Source of the DNA: Pseudomonadota bacterium
GTDB lineage: Bacteria > Pseudomonadota > Alphaproteobacteria > Acetobacterales > Acetobacteraceae
Assembly (NCBI GenBank): GCA_021845595.1
Contig: JAJZVV010000001.1
Span: 434,001-498,000, forward strand
DNA: 64,000 nucleotides
Direction of reading: 5' to 3'
Under the pieces are notes generated by a model. The model searched no databases. It saw only the letters and a list, made by a program, of their open reading frames with translations, and had not been told where the DNA came from. The position numbers and the translations under genes were made by a program. Shown piece after piece: positions 21,750-29,468 of the stretch; positions within the stretch are counted from its first letter, which is position 1, and every line of letters begins with the position of its first letter.

Positions 21750-22421
21750 ATGAACGTCATCGCCAAGACACTGCTCGCCGGAGCGTGCGTCGTCGGACTC
21801 TCCGCCGGCGCGCGCGCCGACATCTATGACCCGACCTGGTCGGTCGTCGCCTGGACCGGTCCGACCGGCACGGGCTCCGGTCAGGTCACCGACATCGCCG
21901 CCTTCCCGCCGCCGGCCACGCTCCCGCTGGCGGCGTTCGCCTATTCGGGGCCGATCGACTTCATCAACCACAACGGGCAATCCGGCTCGAACACCTACGC
22001 CGACTTCTTCGGCGCCCATGCCAGCGGCATCAGTGGCTTCGCCTCCCCGAGCGTGACCGAGGCCCAGTTCCTCGCCACGACGATGAGCACCGCCCGTTTC
22101 GGCATCTCGACCTATCTGGCGTTTCAGCTCGTCGGCGCGCCGGGCAGCATCGCCGCCGGAACCCTGGTTTCGGTCAGCCACGACGACGGCGCGAGCCTCT
22201 ACGTCAACGGCCCGGCGCTGATTTCCTCGCCGAACCCGACCCCGCAAATCACCGAGACCGCCTCGCTGCCCAGCGGCCTGCTGGCCTCGCTCAATCTCGT
22301 CTATGTCGAGGCGAACGGCGCGCCGGCCATTCTCACCATGGACGTTCCGGAACCGGCGTCCCTCGCGCTGCTCGGGTCCGGCCTTCTCGGCCTCGGCCTG
22401 ATCCGCCGCCGCCGCGCCTGA
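21750..22421 (+). CDS. PEP-CTERM sorting domain protein
   Basis: 223 residues. A Sec signal peptide (residues 1-23, ending ARA-D) is followed by a Ser/Thr/Gly-rich domain of about 170 residues, including VSHDDGASLYVNG, which resembles the PA14-like or carbohydrate-binding style of such proteins. The C-terminus is a classic PEP-CTERM tripartite signal: VPEPAS, a hydrophobic helix (LALLGSGLLGLGLI) and RRRRA. In other bacteria exosortase EpsH recognises this tag and links export to exopolysaccharide production. No exosortase lies in this window. A good GGAGGAG site precedes the ATG, and the gene ends at a strong terminator, so it is monocistronic. Confidence 0.9.
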   Translation: MNVIAKTLLAGACVVGLSAGARADIYDPTWSVVAWTGPTGTGSGQVTDIAAFPPPATLPLAAFAYSGPIDFINHNGQSGSNTYADFFGAHASGISGFASPSVTEAQFLATTMSTARFGISTYLAFQLVGAPGSIAAGTLVSVSHDDGASLYVNGPALISSPNPTPQITETASLPSGLLASLNLVYVEANGAPAILTMDVPEPASLALLGSGLLGLGLIRRRRA

Positions 22422-22440
22422 GACGGCGCCATCGCGATCC

Positions 22441-22476
22441 CACGCCGGACAGGCAACGGCCTGCCCGGCGTGTTTC
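22441..22476. terminator. rho-independent terminator between convergent genes
   Basis: Stem CACGCCGG-A-CAGGC, loop AACG, and GCCTG-C-CCGGCGTG, 13 paired bases with one internal mismatch, followed by TTTCT on the plus strand. It ends the PEP-CTERM gene and lies just beyond the stop of the convergent Gly/Trp-rich gene. Confidence 0.85.
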
Positions 22477-22481
22477 TCTGC

Positions 22482-23189
22482 TCAATCCTCGTACGGTGGC
22501 GGATAATAGCCCGGCGGTCCCCCGGCGATCGGTGGCACGCCGACGATCGCTGGCGCGCCCAGCACGATCGGCGGCGGGGCGATCACCACGGGGGGCACGG
22601 CGAAGGCCAACGGCGAGAAAATCACCGGCGGCGGCAGCAGTACAGGCAGGGCCGCGACGCCGGCGAAGAAGCCGAAGCCAAGGCCAGGGCCAAAGCCCCA
22701 CCAGCCACCGTTCCAGCCCCAGCCGCCCCAGCCCCACGGCCCACGCCAGCCCCAACCCTCGCGCCAGCCCCACGGCCCGCGCCAACCCCAGCCCTCGCGC
22801 CACCCGCCCCAGCCACCCGGGCCCCAGCCGCCGCGCCAGCCGCCGCCTTCGCCCCAGCCACCTCGGCCCCAGCCACCTCGGCCCCAATCGCCGCGGCCCC
22901 AGCCGCCGCGGCCCCAATCACCGTGGCCCCAACCGCCGCGGCCCCAACCGCCGCCGGCCCAGCCGCCGCGCCCGCCCCAGCCACCATGGCCCCAGCCGCC
23001 GCCATGGCCTCCCCAACCGCCGCCGCCATGGCCCCAGCCACCGCCACCGCCGTGCCCGCCCCAGCCGCCGCCGCCATGCCCGCCGTCGGCCATGGCGATA
23101 CCCGGGGCAAGAAGCGTCAGCGCTAGCGCCGCGGCCGTCGCGATGCGCCGAAGCCGCGATCGTCTGCCAAGCCGAACCGTTTGATTCAT
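22482..23189 (-). CDS. exported Gly/Trp-rich repeat protein
   Basis: 235 residues. A basic N-terminus and hydrophobic core ending IAMA-DGG form a signal peptide (about 1-35). Residues about 36-115 are imperfect repeats of HGGGGWG and then GRGGWG or GRGDWG units. Next comes a near-exact doubling of REGWGWRGPWGW, then a hydrophobic helix (GFGFFAGVAALPVLL) and a Pro/Val-rich tail ending PPYED. Tryptophan and glycine content is extreme. I recognise no enzyme domain. The composition recalls structural matrix proteins such as sulfur-globule or cell-surface glycine-rich proteins, but that is only an analogy. The antisense strand also reads open over this repeat, which is a compositional artefact. 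Confidence 0.7.
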   Translation of the reverse strand: MNQTVRLGRRSRLRRIATAAALALTLLAPGIAMADGGHGGGGWGGHGGGGGWGHGGGGWGGHGGGWGHGGWGGRGGWAGGGWGRGGWGHGDWGRGGWGRGDWGRGGWGRGGWGEGGGWRGGWGPGGWGGWREGWGWRGPWGWREGWGWRGPWGWGGWGWNGGWWGFGPGLGFGFFAGVAALPVLLPPPVIFSPLAFAVPPVVIAPPPIVLGAPAIVGVPPIAGGPPGYYPPPYED

Positions 23190-23357
23190 ATCGTCTACTC
23201 CACCAGCTGGCGGCGAGAGTGCTGCCGCAGTATCGCCGAATTATGGCACCCTCTCACGATGCCCGCCCGCGCGGCTCCGTACGTGCGCACGACAATTGCC
23301 CTGCCGCGACGGCGCACGCTACATGGAGCCCGAATCGTCCGCTGCCAGGAGACATGC

Positions 23358-23861
23358 ATGCGTATCATCGCCTCGGGTCTGTGCGCCCTTGGATTGCTCA
23401 GCACCCACCTCGCCCTCGCCGGCCCCTGCGTCCGCCCGGCCGAAAAGACCGCGTTCGATGTTGCCGGGTTGAAAAGCGAACTCATGGTGACAGCGCTGAC
23501 GTGCGACGCCAGGGACAAATACAACGCATTCATCGGCAAATATCGTGCCGACCTTGGCCGCAACGAAAGCGCCCTGAACGGCTACTTCAGCCGCTCCTAC
23601 GGACGTGCCGCCAGCACCCAACGAGATTCATATATCACCAATCTTGCCAATGCCCAGTCCCAGGCCGGGCTGCGCCAGGGGACGGCATTCTGTCAGCAGC
23701 ATGTCGGCCTCTTCGACGACGTCCTGGCGCTGCCGAAAACCGGTGAACTGCCGGTCTTCGCCGCGAAGCAATCGATCATCCAACCGATTTCGGTGGAACC
23801 CTGTGCGGTGCAAGCGCCGAAGGCCCGCAACCGGCGCATGGCAGGCGCCACGCCGAAATAG
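23358..23861 (+). CDS. exported four-cysteine protein of unknown function
   Basis: 167 residues. Signal peptide of about 21 residues (MRIIASGLCALGLLSTHLALA) followed by CVRPAEK. Mature cysteines are at about 24, 49, 112 and 149, so two disulfides are likely in the periplasm. The core (DARDKYNAFIGKYRADLG, SYITNLANAQSQAGL, FCQQHVGLFD) is predicted mostly helical. I recognise the pattern as a conserved alphaproteobacterial exported protein but cannot name a family or role. AGGAGA seven bases before the ATG supports the start. It ends just before a strong bidirectional terminator. Confidence 0.75.
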   Translation: MRIIASGLCALGLLSTHLALAGPCVRPAEKTAFDVAGLKSELMVTALTCDARDKYNAFIGKYRADLGRNESALNGYFSRSYGRAASTQRDSYITNLANAQSQAGLRQGTAFCQQHVGLFDDVLALPKTGELPVFAAKQSIIQPISVEPCAVQAPKARNRRMAGATPK

Positions 23862-23890
23862 CCTCGCCGCGCGGCGCTCGCTCCCGGGCC

Positions 23891-23920
23891 AAAAAAAGGG
23901 GCGCCATGTGGCGCCCCTTT
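23891..23920. terminator. bidirectional rho-independent terminator
   Basis: GGGGCGCC-ATGT-GGCGCCCC stem-loop (8 perfect pairs, 10 or 11 counting flanking A/T pairs), with a run of seven A's on the left and TTT on the right. It serves both convergent genes, the exported four-cysteine protein and the OmpA-family porin. Confidence 0.92.
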
Positions 23921-23945
23921 CCGTCTCCGAGCATCGAGCCCGAGG

Positions 23946-25028
23946 CTATTTCAGGATGATCTCGACGCGCCGGTTCTGCGGCTCGCGGACGCCATTGGCG
24001 GTCGGCACCAGCGGGTGCTCCTCGCCGAAGCCCTGGATGGCGATCGCGTTCTGCGGCACGCCGTCGCGCACCAGCTCCGCCTCGACGGCCTGGGCGCGGC
24101 GAACCGACAGCGCCTGGTTGTACTTGGCCGTGCCGGAGCGGTCGGTGTAGCCGTTGACCTCGATGCGCGTGTACTGCACGCGGGTCGAAGCCTGCGCCGC
24201 CTCGGAGATGATCTGCCGGGCGCGATCGGTCAGGTCGGCGCGATCCCAGTCGAAGAACACCAGATAGGTGCGGGCCGGCGCGGGGGCCGGAGCGGCGACC
24301 GGCGCGGGCGCCGGCGCGGGCGGCGGCGGCGGCGGCGCGGCGTTGAAGGCGTAGCGGAGGCCGACCAGCACCATCTGCGACAGCACGCGGTTCATGCTGG
24401 CCTTGCCGGTCCCGGTCACGAGCGGGGACGACGCCTTATAGTCGGACAGCGACCCGAACGCGTCGAGCACGCGGTATTCGCCCGTCACCGAAAGCCCGGG
24501 CACGCTGCTGATCGGCAGCGCCACACCGATGATCGCCTGGCCCGCGACGCTGCCCGCGGTGCCGTTCAGGCTCATGACATTCGCCCCGGCCGCCGAGGCC
24601 CGCATCCCGACATTGGCCATCTGATAACCGACGCCGAGCCCGACATAGGGGAACACGGGCAGGCCGAAGTCGAAGTCATACAGCACGTTTCCCATCAGGC
24701 CGTAGGTCGCCTGCGAGCCCGACTGACCAGGCGCACGGTAGCCACCGACGCTCAGGTGATCGACGCTGTTGGTCATCCCGTCGAGTTCCAACTCGGCGCG
24801 CAGACCGTTGCCAAGCCCGTAACCGCCGCTGATCTGACCGGCGAAGCCCGGGTTATCGAAGCTCGTCTTGCCGTTGACGCCGCTGCCCGCCTTGTCCTTG
24901 AAAATCTCGGACTGGAGGAAGTCGCCACCGAGGCCAAGGCTGACATAGGGGCCGGTCACCGGCTGCGCCTCGGCCGCCAAGGGCAGCGCCATCAGACCCG
25001 CTGCCAGGAACGCGTTTCGAAGCTTCAT
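23946..25028 (-). CDS. OmpA-family outer-membrane protein
   Basis: 360 residues. A signal peptide (to AEA-Q, residue about 19) precedes an eight-strand beta-barrel domain (about 20-230; GPYVSLGLGGDF, FPYVGLGVGYQMANVG, VGLRYAF). A Pro/Ala linker follows, then a C-terminal OmpA-like peptidoglycan-binding domain with YTRIEVNGYTDRSGTAKYNQALSVRRA and NRRVEI. It anchors the outer membrane to the wall. GAGGAGG precedes the ATG at 25028; the frame extends to 25196 but without signal-peptide character. The 315-bp gap upstream (25029-25343) holds no gene I can support; it contains an AT-rich inverted repeat. Confidence 0.9.
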   Translation of the reverse strand: MKLRNAFLAAGLMALPLAAEAQPVTGPYVSLGLGGDFLQSEIFKDKAGSGVNGKTSFDNPGFAGQISGGYGLGNGLRAELELDGMTNSVDHLSVGGYRAPGQSGSQATYGLMGNVLYDFDFGLPVFPYVGLGVGYQMANVGMRASAAGANVMSLNGTAGSVAGQAIIGVALPISSVPGLSVTGEYRVLDAFGSLSDYKASSPLVTGTGKASMNRVLSQMVLVGLRYAFNAAPPPPPPAPAPAPVAAPAPAPARTYLVFFDWDRADLTDRARQIISEAAQASTRVQYTRIEVNGYTDRSGTAKYNQALSVRRAQAVEAELVRDGVPQNAIAIQGFGEEHPLVPTANGVREPQNRRVEIILK

Positions 25029-25207
25029 ACGTGCAACCTCCTCTTGTTCTGCCCGACCAATCGAGCGCACGTCCCGCCGCTCGGGAGCCAAGCGCGCTGA
25101 TCCATACCCATGGAATAGCACCGGTTTCCCGCAGCACGAGGGGCGATGTGTCGCCTCCGCGCGAGACTGTGGCTTCGCTGCAACAGGCAGATCCACGCCT
25201 AGATCGC

Positions 25208-25257
25208 GCAGATTCGACGTATTCTATTGGAATATCTAGAGAATTTTTGGAATCTGC
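25208..25257. repeat. AT-rich inverted repeat upstream of the OmpA gene
   Basis: GCAGATTC (25208-25215) and GAATCTGC (25250-25257) are perfect 8-bp inverted repeats around a 34-bp AT-rich centre that itself holds ATTCTA and TAGAGAAT, an imperfect inner pair. It lies 180-230 bp upstream of the OmpA ATG in otherwise GC-rich DNA. It may be an operator or a structured leader; nothing more can be said from sequence. Confidence 0.5.
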
Positions 25258-25343
25258 CGATTTGGCCCGATCAAGGCTGGGTTCGCGGGTCGCAAACGCA
25301 TAACAGAAATGTGTCCCCCAGCAGGCCCGGCACCCCCTCCGCG

Positions 25344-25679
25344 TCAGACCAGCCGCCCCTCGAAAGGGGGGCGGAGATCGGGAGCCTCGAACTCGATCAC
25401 CCACAGATCCGGGTCGAAGCGAAGCTGGCGCGCGATATAGGCCTCCGCCGCGTGGTCCTCGACCGCGTCCGCCCCGGTGGCGCGCAGCCACGCCGCATCG
25501 CCCTCGGCGGTGCGGATCTGCGAGAGCACCATCACGCCGTCCCGCCCGCGCAACACGACCAGCACGCCGCCGGCGTCGGCATCGCCGCGGCGCACGACCA
25601 CGCCCGGCCGCCCCGCCAGATCACCCAGCCGGAGCGCCATCTGCACCCAGAGTCCTGTCTTCACCCGGGCTTCCGCCAT
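25344..25679 (-). CDS. DUF1491 family protein
   Basis: 111 residues. Matches the DUF1491 pattern seen in many alphaproteobacteria: VKTGLWVQMALRLGDLAGRPGVVVRRGDADAG near the start and AYIARQLRFDPDLWVIEFE near the end. Function is unknown; it is probably cytosolic. I prefer the ATG at 25679 (MAEARVKTG) because family members start there; an upstream ATG at 25724 adds 15 residues. The MCP gene ends 27 bp upstream at 25752, so the two may be co-transcribed. Confidence 0.8.
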   Translation of the reverse strand: MAEARVKTGLWVQMALRLGDLAGRPGVVVRRGDADAGGVLVVLRGRDGVMVLSQIRTAEGDAAWLRATGADAVEDHAAEAYIARQLRFDPDLWVIEFEAPDLRPPFEGRLV

Positions 25680-25751
25680 GCTCTGCCCATCCATTCCGCG
25701 GCGAGCGGCGACACTGCCAAGCATCGCCGGCGGAGGCCAGCCAGGTCCGCG

Positions 25752-27149
25752 TCAGACGCGATAGCAGACGCGGAGCCCGCCCCACAGGCGGCCGGCGACG
25801 CGGATCGGCGCGGAAGCGTCCTTCATCAGCGCGAAGCGACCGCCGCCCATGTCGCGGCGATAGGTCTGCAGCAGGAACGGCGCCGTGCTGCGGCTGACGG
25901 CCTCAGCGGTCTTGTCGGTGTAGCGCCGCCGGTTGCGGCTGTGAGCGGCATTCCACACCGGGTCCGGCCCGGGCGGATGCCGATAGGCCGGATTGTGCGA
26001 CGGGATGAGCTGGTTGTGGTCGGTGCAGGCGCACCAGACGATACGGTCGTCGAGTTCCAGCACCGGATCGTGCAGCGGCGGCAGCGCGCGATCGACGAAG
26101 TCGATGTAGCGGGTCATGACCTGCTGCGGATCGGTTCCCGGGATCGGCCGCAGCTCTCGGTCGAACAAGGCATCGACGCTGATCTCGCCGGCGGCGACGG
26201 CCTCGGCGAAGCGCGCCTCGATCCGGCGGGCGACATCGAGGGCGATGTCGATGAATTTCGTGTCCACCGTGGGGAACCCGGAGCCCGCGGTCACCTGCAG
26301 CAAGCCCTCGCTGGCGCCCAGCAGATGGTCGATGCGCTCCGCCGCGCGGCTCATCGCCTCGGTCGAATGGCGAACGCCATCGCTCATATCCTCGACCGCC
26401 GCCTTGAACGCCTCGCAGCGCGCAGCGATCGCCTCGGTGGCCCGGGAGATCTCCCCGGCGTTGCGGTCAACCTCGCCGACGGCACTGACCATGGTCTGTA
26501 CCGCCCCGCCGATTGCCGCCGTGCTGGTTTCCACCAGCCGGGCCTGGCGGCCGCCCTCCTCGGCATGGTGCGCGAGCCGGCGGAGGTCCTCGGTCAGCGC
26601 GCCCAGCGTGGTGCCGATCTGGCGCGTCGCCTCGCTCGTCTGGCGCGCCAGCGCCTTCACCTCGCCGGCGACGACGGCGAATCCCTTGCCCGCGTCACCG
26701 GCTCTCGCCGCCTCGATCGTGGCGTTGAGCGCCAGCAGGTTGGTCTGCCGCGCGATCGCGTCGATCTCGCCGGTGACCTTGCCGACCCGGTTGATGGTCG
26801 CCTCCAGCCCAGCAAGCTGTGCCCCGATCTGGCCGACCGTATCGACCAGCCGATCGATCGACTGCACCGCCCGGGAGATTTCCGCTGAAGACGTCTCCAT
26901 CTGCCGCGCACCGTCGCTCGCCGCGCGGCGCGTCGCCTCGGCGGTGGCGGAAATCTGCTCGTTGGCACCAATGATGGCGATGGTGTTCTGCTCAATCCCG
27001 GCCACATCTTCGGCCCGCCGCGTGAGCTGTGCGCGCAGTTCGTGCACGTCGCCGTCGACGTCGGCGATCTCGACTGCGAGCGTCCCGGTGCGGACGGCGA
27101 CCTCCGCGATCGTCCCGGCCGCATCCGGCTTCGTCTCATCCCCCCGCAT
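25752..27149 (-). CDS. soluble methyl-accepting chemotaxis protein with C-terminal sensor
   Basis: About 465 residues with no membrane segment. The first 290 residues form the coiled-coil MCP signalling domain, with the highly conserved hairpin tip [20 protein letters not shown] (CheA/CheW contact). The last 165 residues form a separate sensor domain containing [46 protein letters not shown] and WGGLRVCYR. This C-terminal domain is common in alphaproteobacterial receptors and looks cache- or PAS-like. The CAC pair is unusual at this place. Start could instead be the GTG at 27167. No che genes are in the window, so it would act with distant kinases. Confidence 0.85.
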   Translation of the reverse strand: MRGDETKPDAAGTIAEVAVRTGTLAVEIADVDGDVHELRAQLTRRAEDVAGIEQNTIAIIGANEQISATAEATRRAASDGARQMETSSAEISRAVQSIDRLVDTVGQIGAQLAGLEATINRVGKVTGEIDAIARQTNLLALNATIEAARAGDAGKGFAVVAGEVKALARQTSEATRQIGTTLGALTEDLRRLAHHAEEGGRQARLVETSTAAIGGAVQTMVSAVGEVDRNAGEISRATEAIAARCEAFKAAVEDMSDGVRHSTEAMSRAAERIDHLLGASEGLLQVTAGSGFPTVDTKFIDIALDVARRIEARFAEAVAAGEISVDALFDRELRPIPGTDPQQVMTRYIDFVDRALPPLHDPVLELDDRIVWCACTDHNQLIPSHNPAYRHPPGPDPVWNAAHSRNRRRYTDKTAEAVSRSTAPFLLQTYRRDMGGGRFALMKDASAPIRVAGRLWGGLRVCYRV

Positions 27150-27286
27150 CAGCACCGCGCGCCTCACCTGGCCGTGTTATGATCGAACCAGCCTAGGGGC
27201 GGCGCATGAGGGAAGGGTAAAGTCCGGCGATTTCCTGTCGGCCGATTTGCCATTAGAAGCGCGCTTGGATGAGGCGGAGGCCAAGC

Positions 27287-27508
27287 GTGACGAAGTCAGA
27301 GGCAAAGACACTCAGCGAGGGCCAGCGTGCCTACGAGGCGCGGCGCGCGGCGAAGGCCGGCATGAGCCTGGAGCGGTGGCTGGACAGCAAGCAGCGCCAG
27401 CAGGAAGCGGCCGAGGAGGCGCGGCGCAAGGCGGCCGAGCCGCCCAAGCCGGCCAAACCGCCGGGGCTTCTGTCCCGGCTCATCGAGCGCGCCCACAAGC
27501 CGTTGTAA
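27287..27508 (+). CDS. small basic protein of unknown function
   Basis: 73 residues from a GTG with GGAGG six bases upstream (an ATG at 27269 in the same frame is possible). Sequence is highly charged and helical: SEGQRAYEARRAAKAGMSLERWLDSKQRQQEAAEEARRKAAE, then a PKPAKPPG linker and LLSRLIERAHKPL. I recognise no family. It precedes the DUF429-like gene by 10 bp and probably shares its transcript. Confidence 0.6.
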   Translation: MTKSEAKTLSEGQRAYEARRAAKAGMSLERWLDSKQRQQEAAEEARRKAAEPPKPAKPPGLLSRLIERAHKPL

Positions 27509-27518
27509 GACGTCCCGC

Positions 27519-28487
27519 GTGGCGTGCCGGCTGGCCGCGCACGCTGATTGGAGCGTCTCGGCCACCAAGCGCTGGCTCTGCTGCGCCGAACGCGATGGCG
27601 CCGGCTGGCGGGTCGGCGCGCCCGATCGGGTCGGCGACGCCGGCACCCTGCTCGATCGCCTGAGCGCATGGGCCGGCGGCGGCCCGGTTGCGCTCGGCGT
27701 GGATTTTCCTATCGGTCTGCCGCGCGCCTACGCCGCCCGGCTGGGGGCGCTCGCCGATTTCCCGTCCTTTCTCGCCAGCCTGACCGGGCGGCCGGAGTTC
27801 TTCCAGGTCGCGGCGCGCATTGCCGAGGTCTCGCTGGGGCGGCCCTTCTATCCGGCGCGGGGGCTGGCCGGCATGACCCGCGCCGCCCACGCCGCCGCGC
27901 TCGGGCTCGACGGCCCGGCCGCGCTCGGCCGGGCCTGCGACCGCGCCACGGCGCGGCGGCCGGCGGGGGCGCCGATCTTCTGGACGCTCGGCGCCAACCA
28001 GACCGGCAAGGCGGCGCTGCACGCCTGGAGCACCCTGCTGCTGCCAGCGTCGCGCCACTCCCTGTGTCTCTGGCCGTTCTCCGGCGATTTCCGCGCCCTG
28101 CTCGCCCCAGGCCGGGTGGTGGTCGCGGAGACCTACCCGGCCGAAGCGCTGCGCCAACTCGGGCTGCAGCCACCGGCCAGCAAGCGCCGCCAGGTCGACC
28201 GCGCCGCCCTGGCGCCGCACCTGGTTCTCTGTCTCGACCGCCTTGCAGTCCGGCCAAGCCCCGCCCTCGCGGCGGCGATCGCCGACGGATTCGGCGCCGA
28301 CGCCGCCGGGGAGGACCGTTTCGATTCGCTCCTCGGCGCGCTGAATGTCATCGCGGTGGTGGACGGGCATCGGCCCGACACGGCCCCCGACGATCCCTGG
28401 ATCCGGCGTTGGGAGGGCTGGGTCCTCGGCCAGACCGACCTGCCGAAGGCCTGGCCGAGCGGGCGCGCGCCGGATCAGCCGCGATAG
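27519..28487 (+). CDS. DUF429-like protein (predicted RNase H-like fold)
   Basis: 322 residues, GTG start. Motifs LGVDFPIGLPRAYA, VVVAETYPAEALRQLG and EDRFDSLLGALNVIAVV place it near DUF429 proteins, whose conserved acidic residues (Asp in GVD, Glu in AETYP, Asp in EDxxDSLLxA) suggest a ribonuclease H-like nuclease or kinase fold. The family has no settled function. The last 13 bases overlap the end of the convergent PanE-like gene. Confidence 0.6.
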   Translation: MACRLAAHADWSVSATKRWLCCAERDGAGWRVGAPDRVGDAGTLLDRLSAWAGGGPVALGVDFPIGLPRAYAARLGALADFPSFLASLTGRPEFFQVAARIAEVSLGRPFYPARGLAGMTRAAHAAALGLDGPAALGRACDRATARRPAGAPIFWTLGANQTGKAALHAWSTLLLPASRHSLCLWPFSGDFRALLAPGRVVVAETYPAEALRQLGLQPPASKRRQVDRAALAPHLVLCLDRLAVRPSPALAAAIADGFGADAAGEDRFDSLLGALNVIAVVDGHRPDTAPDDPWIRRWEGWVLGQTDLPKAWPSGRAPDQPR

Positions 28488-29455
28488 AGCCCCGCCACGC
28501 GGGCACGCACTTTCACCAGTGCCACCAGCAGGTCGAGCAGCGGGGTCGCCCGGTCCACCATCCGGGCCAGCGCCAGCGGCGCCTCCAGGAGCGCATCGAT
28601 CTCCAGGCTGCGGCCGAGTTCGAGATCCTGCAGCATGCTCGGCTTGTGCGCCATTTTGAGGTACTGGCCGACCAGGGAAACGGCGTCGTGCCGCGGCCGG
28701 CAGCCCAGCGCCTCGGCGACCGCCACGGCTTCGTCGATGATGCGCTCCGCCGCTGCCGCCACCGCCGGTTCGGTATAGAGCGCGCGCGGCGGCGCCAGGG
28801 TCAGCACGCTGAACGGAATCGAGGTCAGGTTGAGCAGCAGCTTGGACCAGATCTCGTCGCGGATGCGCCCGCTCACCTCCACCGCCACGCCCGGACCGCG
28901 CAGCAGCGCGGCCAGCGCCTCGGCCCGCGCGGACATCGTCCCGTCCGGCTCGCCCAGGATCAGCCGGCTGCGCGAATTCTCCACATGCACGACCCCGGGA
29001 CGCACCACCGTGCAGGCCGAATAGACCACGCCGCCGATCGCCCGGTCGGGCCCGATGGTCCGCCACAGCGTCTCCTCGGGATCGACCAGCGACACATGGC
29101 GGCCGTCGAGGGGCCCGCCATGGGCGTGAAAATACCACCACGGAATGCCGTTCATCAGAAACGCCACCGGCGTCTCCGGTCCGAGCAGCGGGCCGATCGC
29201 CGCCGCGACCGAGGGCAGGGAGGGCGCCTTCACCGCAACCAGAACCGCATCCTGCTGCCCCAGCTCGGCGGGCCGTTCCGACGCGGCCACCCGGGCCTCG
29301 AAGACGCCGTCCGCCGCTTCGAGACGAATGCCGTCGGCGCGGATGGCGGCGAGCTGGGCGCCGCGCGCAACGACGGAAACCTCGGCCCCGCCCTGGACGA
29401 GCCGGGCGGCGAAATGGCTGCCGATCGCTCCGCCGCCGAAGACACAGACTTTCAT
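28475..29455 (-). CDS. PanE-family 2-dehydropantoate reductase-like protein
   Basis: 326 residues. Rossmann motif GGGAIGSHFAARL at the N-terminus binds NADPH; VAVKAPSLPSV, MNGIPWWYFH and the helical C-terminal domain (IWSKLLLNLTSIPFSVLT) are ketopantoate reductase blocks. True PanE reduces ketopantoate for pantothenate synthesis, but the family has many paralogues with other 2-oxo acid substrates, so no gene symbol is given. It starts 13 bp after the M20 amidohydrolase on the same strand, which suggests a shared catabolic role rather than CoA synthesis. Confidence 0.8.
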   Translation of the reverse strand: MKVCVFGGGAIGSHFAARLVQGGAEVSVVARGAQLAAIRADGIRLEAADGVFEARVAASERPAELGQQDAVLVAVKAPSLPSVAAAIGPLLGPETPVAFLMNGIPWWYFHAHGGPLDGRHVSLVDPEETLWRTIGPDRAIGGVVYSACTVVRPGVVHVENSRSRLILGEPDGTMSARAEALAALLRGPGVAVEVSGRIRDEIWSKLLLNLTSIPFSVLTLAPPRALYTEPAVAAAAERIIDEAVAVAEALGCRPRHDAVSLVGQYLKMAHKPSMLQDLELGRSLEIDALLEAPLALARMVDRATPLLDLLVALVKVRARVAGLYRG

Positions 29456-29468
29456 CGCAGCCGCTCCG

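Noticed and set aside
22660-23090. CRISPR-like short repeats
   Set aside because: Repeats are contiguous and imperfect, without unique spacers; they are codon repeats of the Gly/Trp-rich protein.
22470-23126. Ala/Pro-rich frames on the plus strand (218 and 416 codons)
   Set aside because: Antisense reading of the GGW repeats; no ribosome site or signal peptide, whereas the minus-strand frame has a signal peptide.
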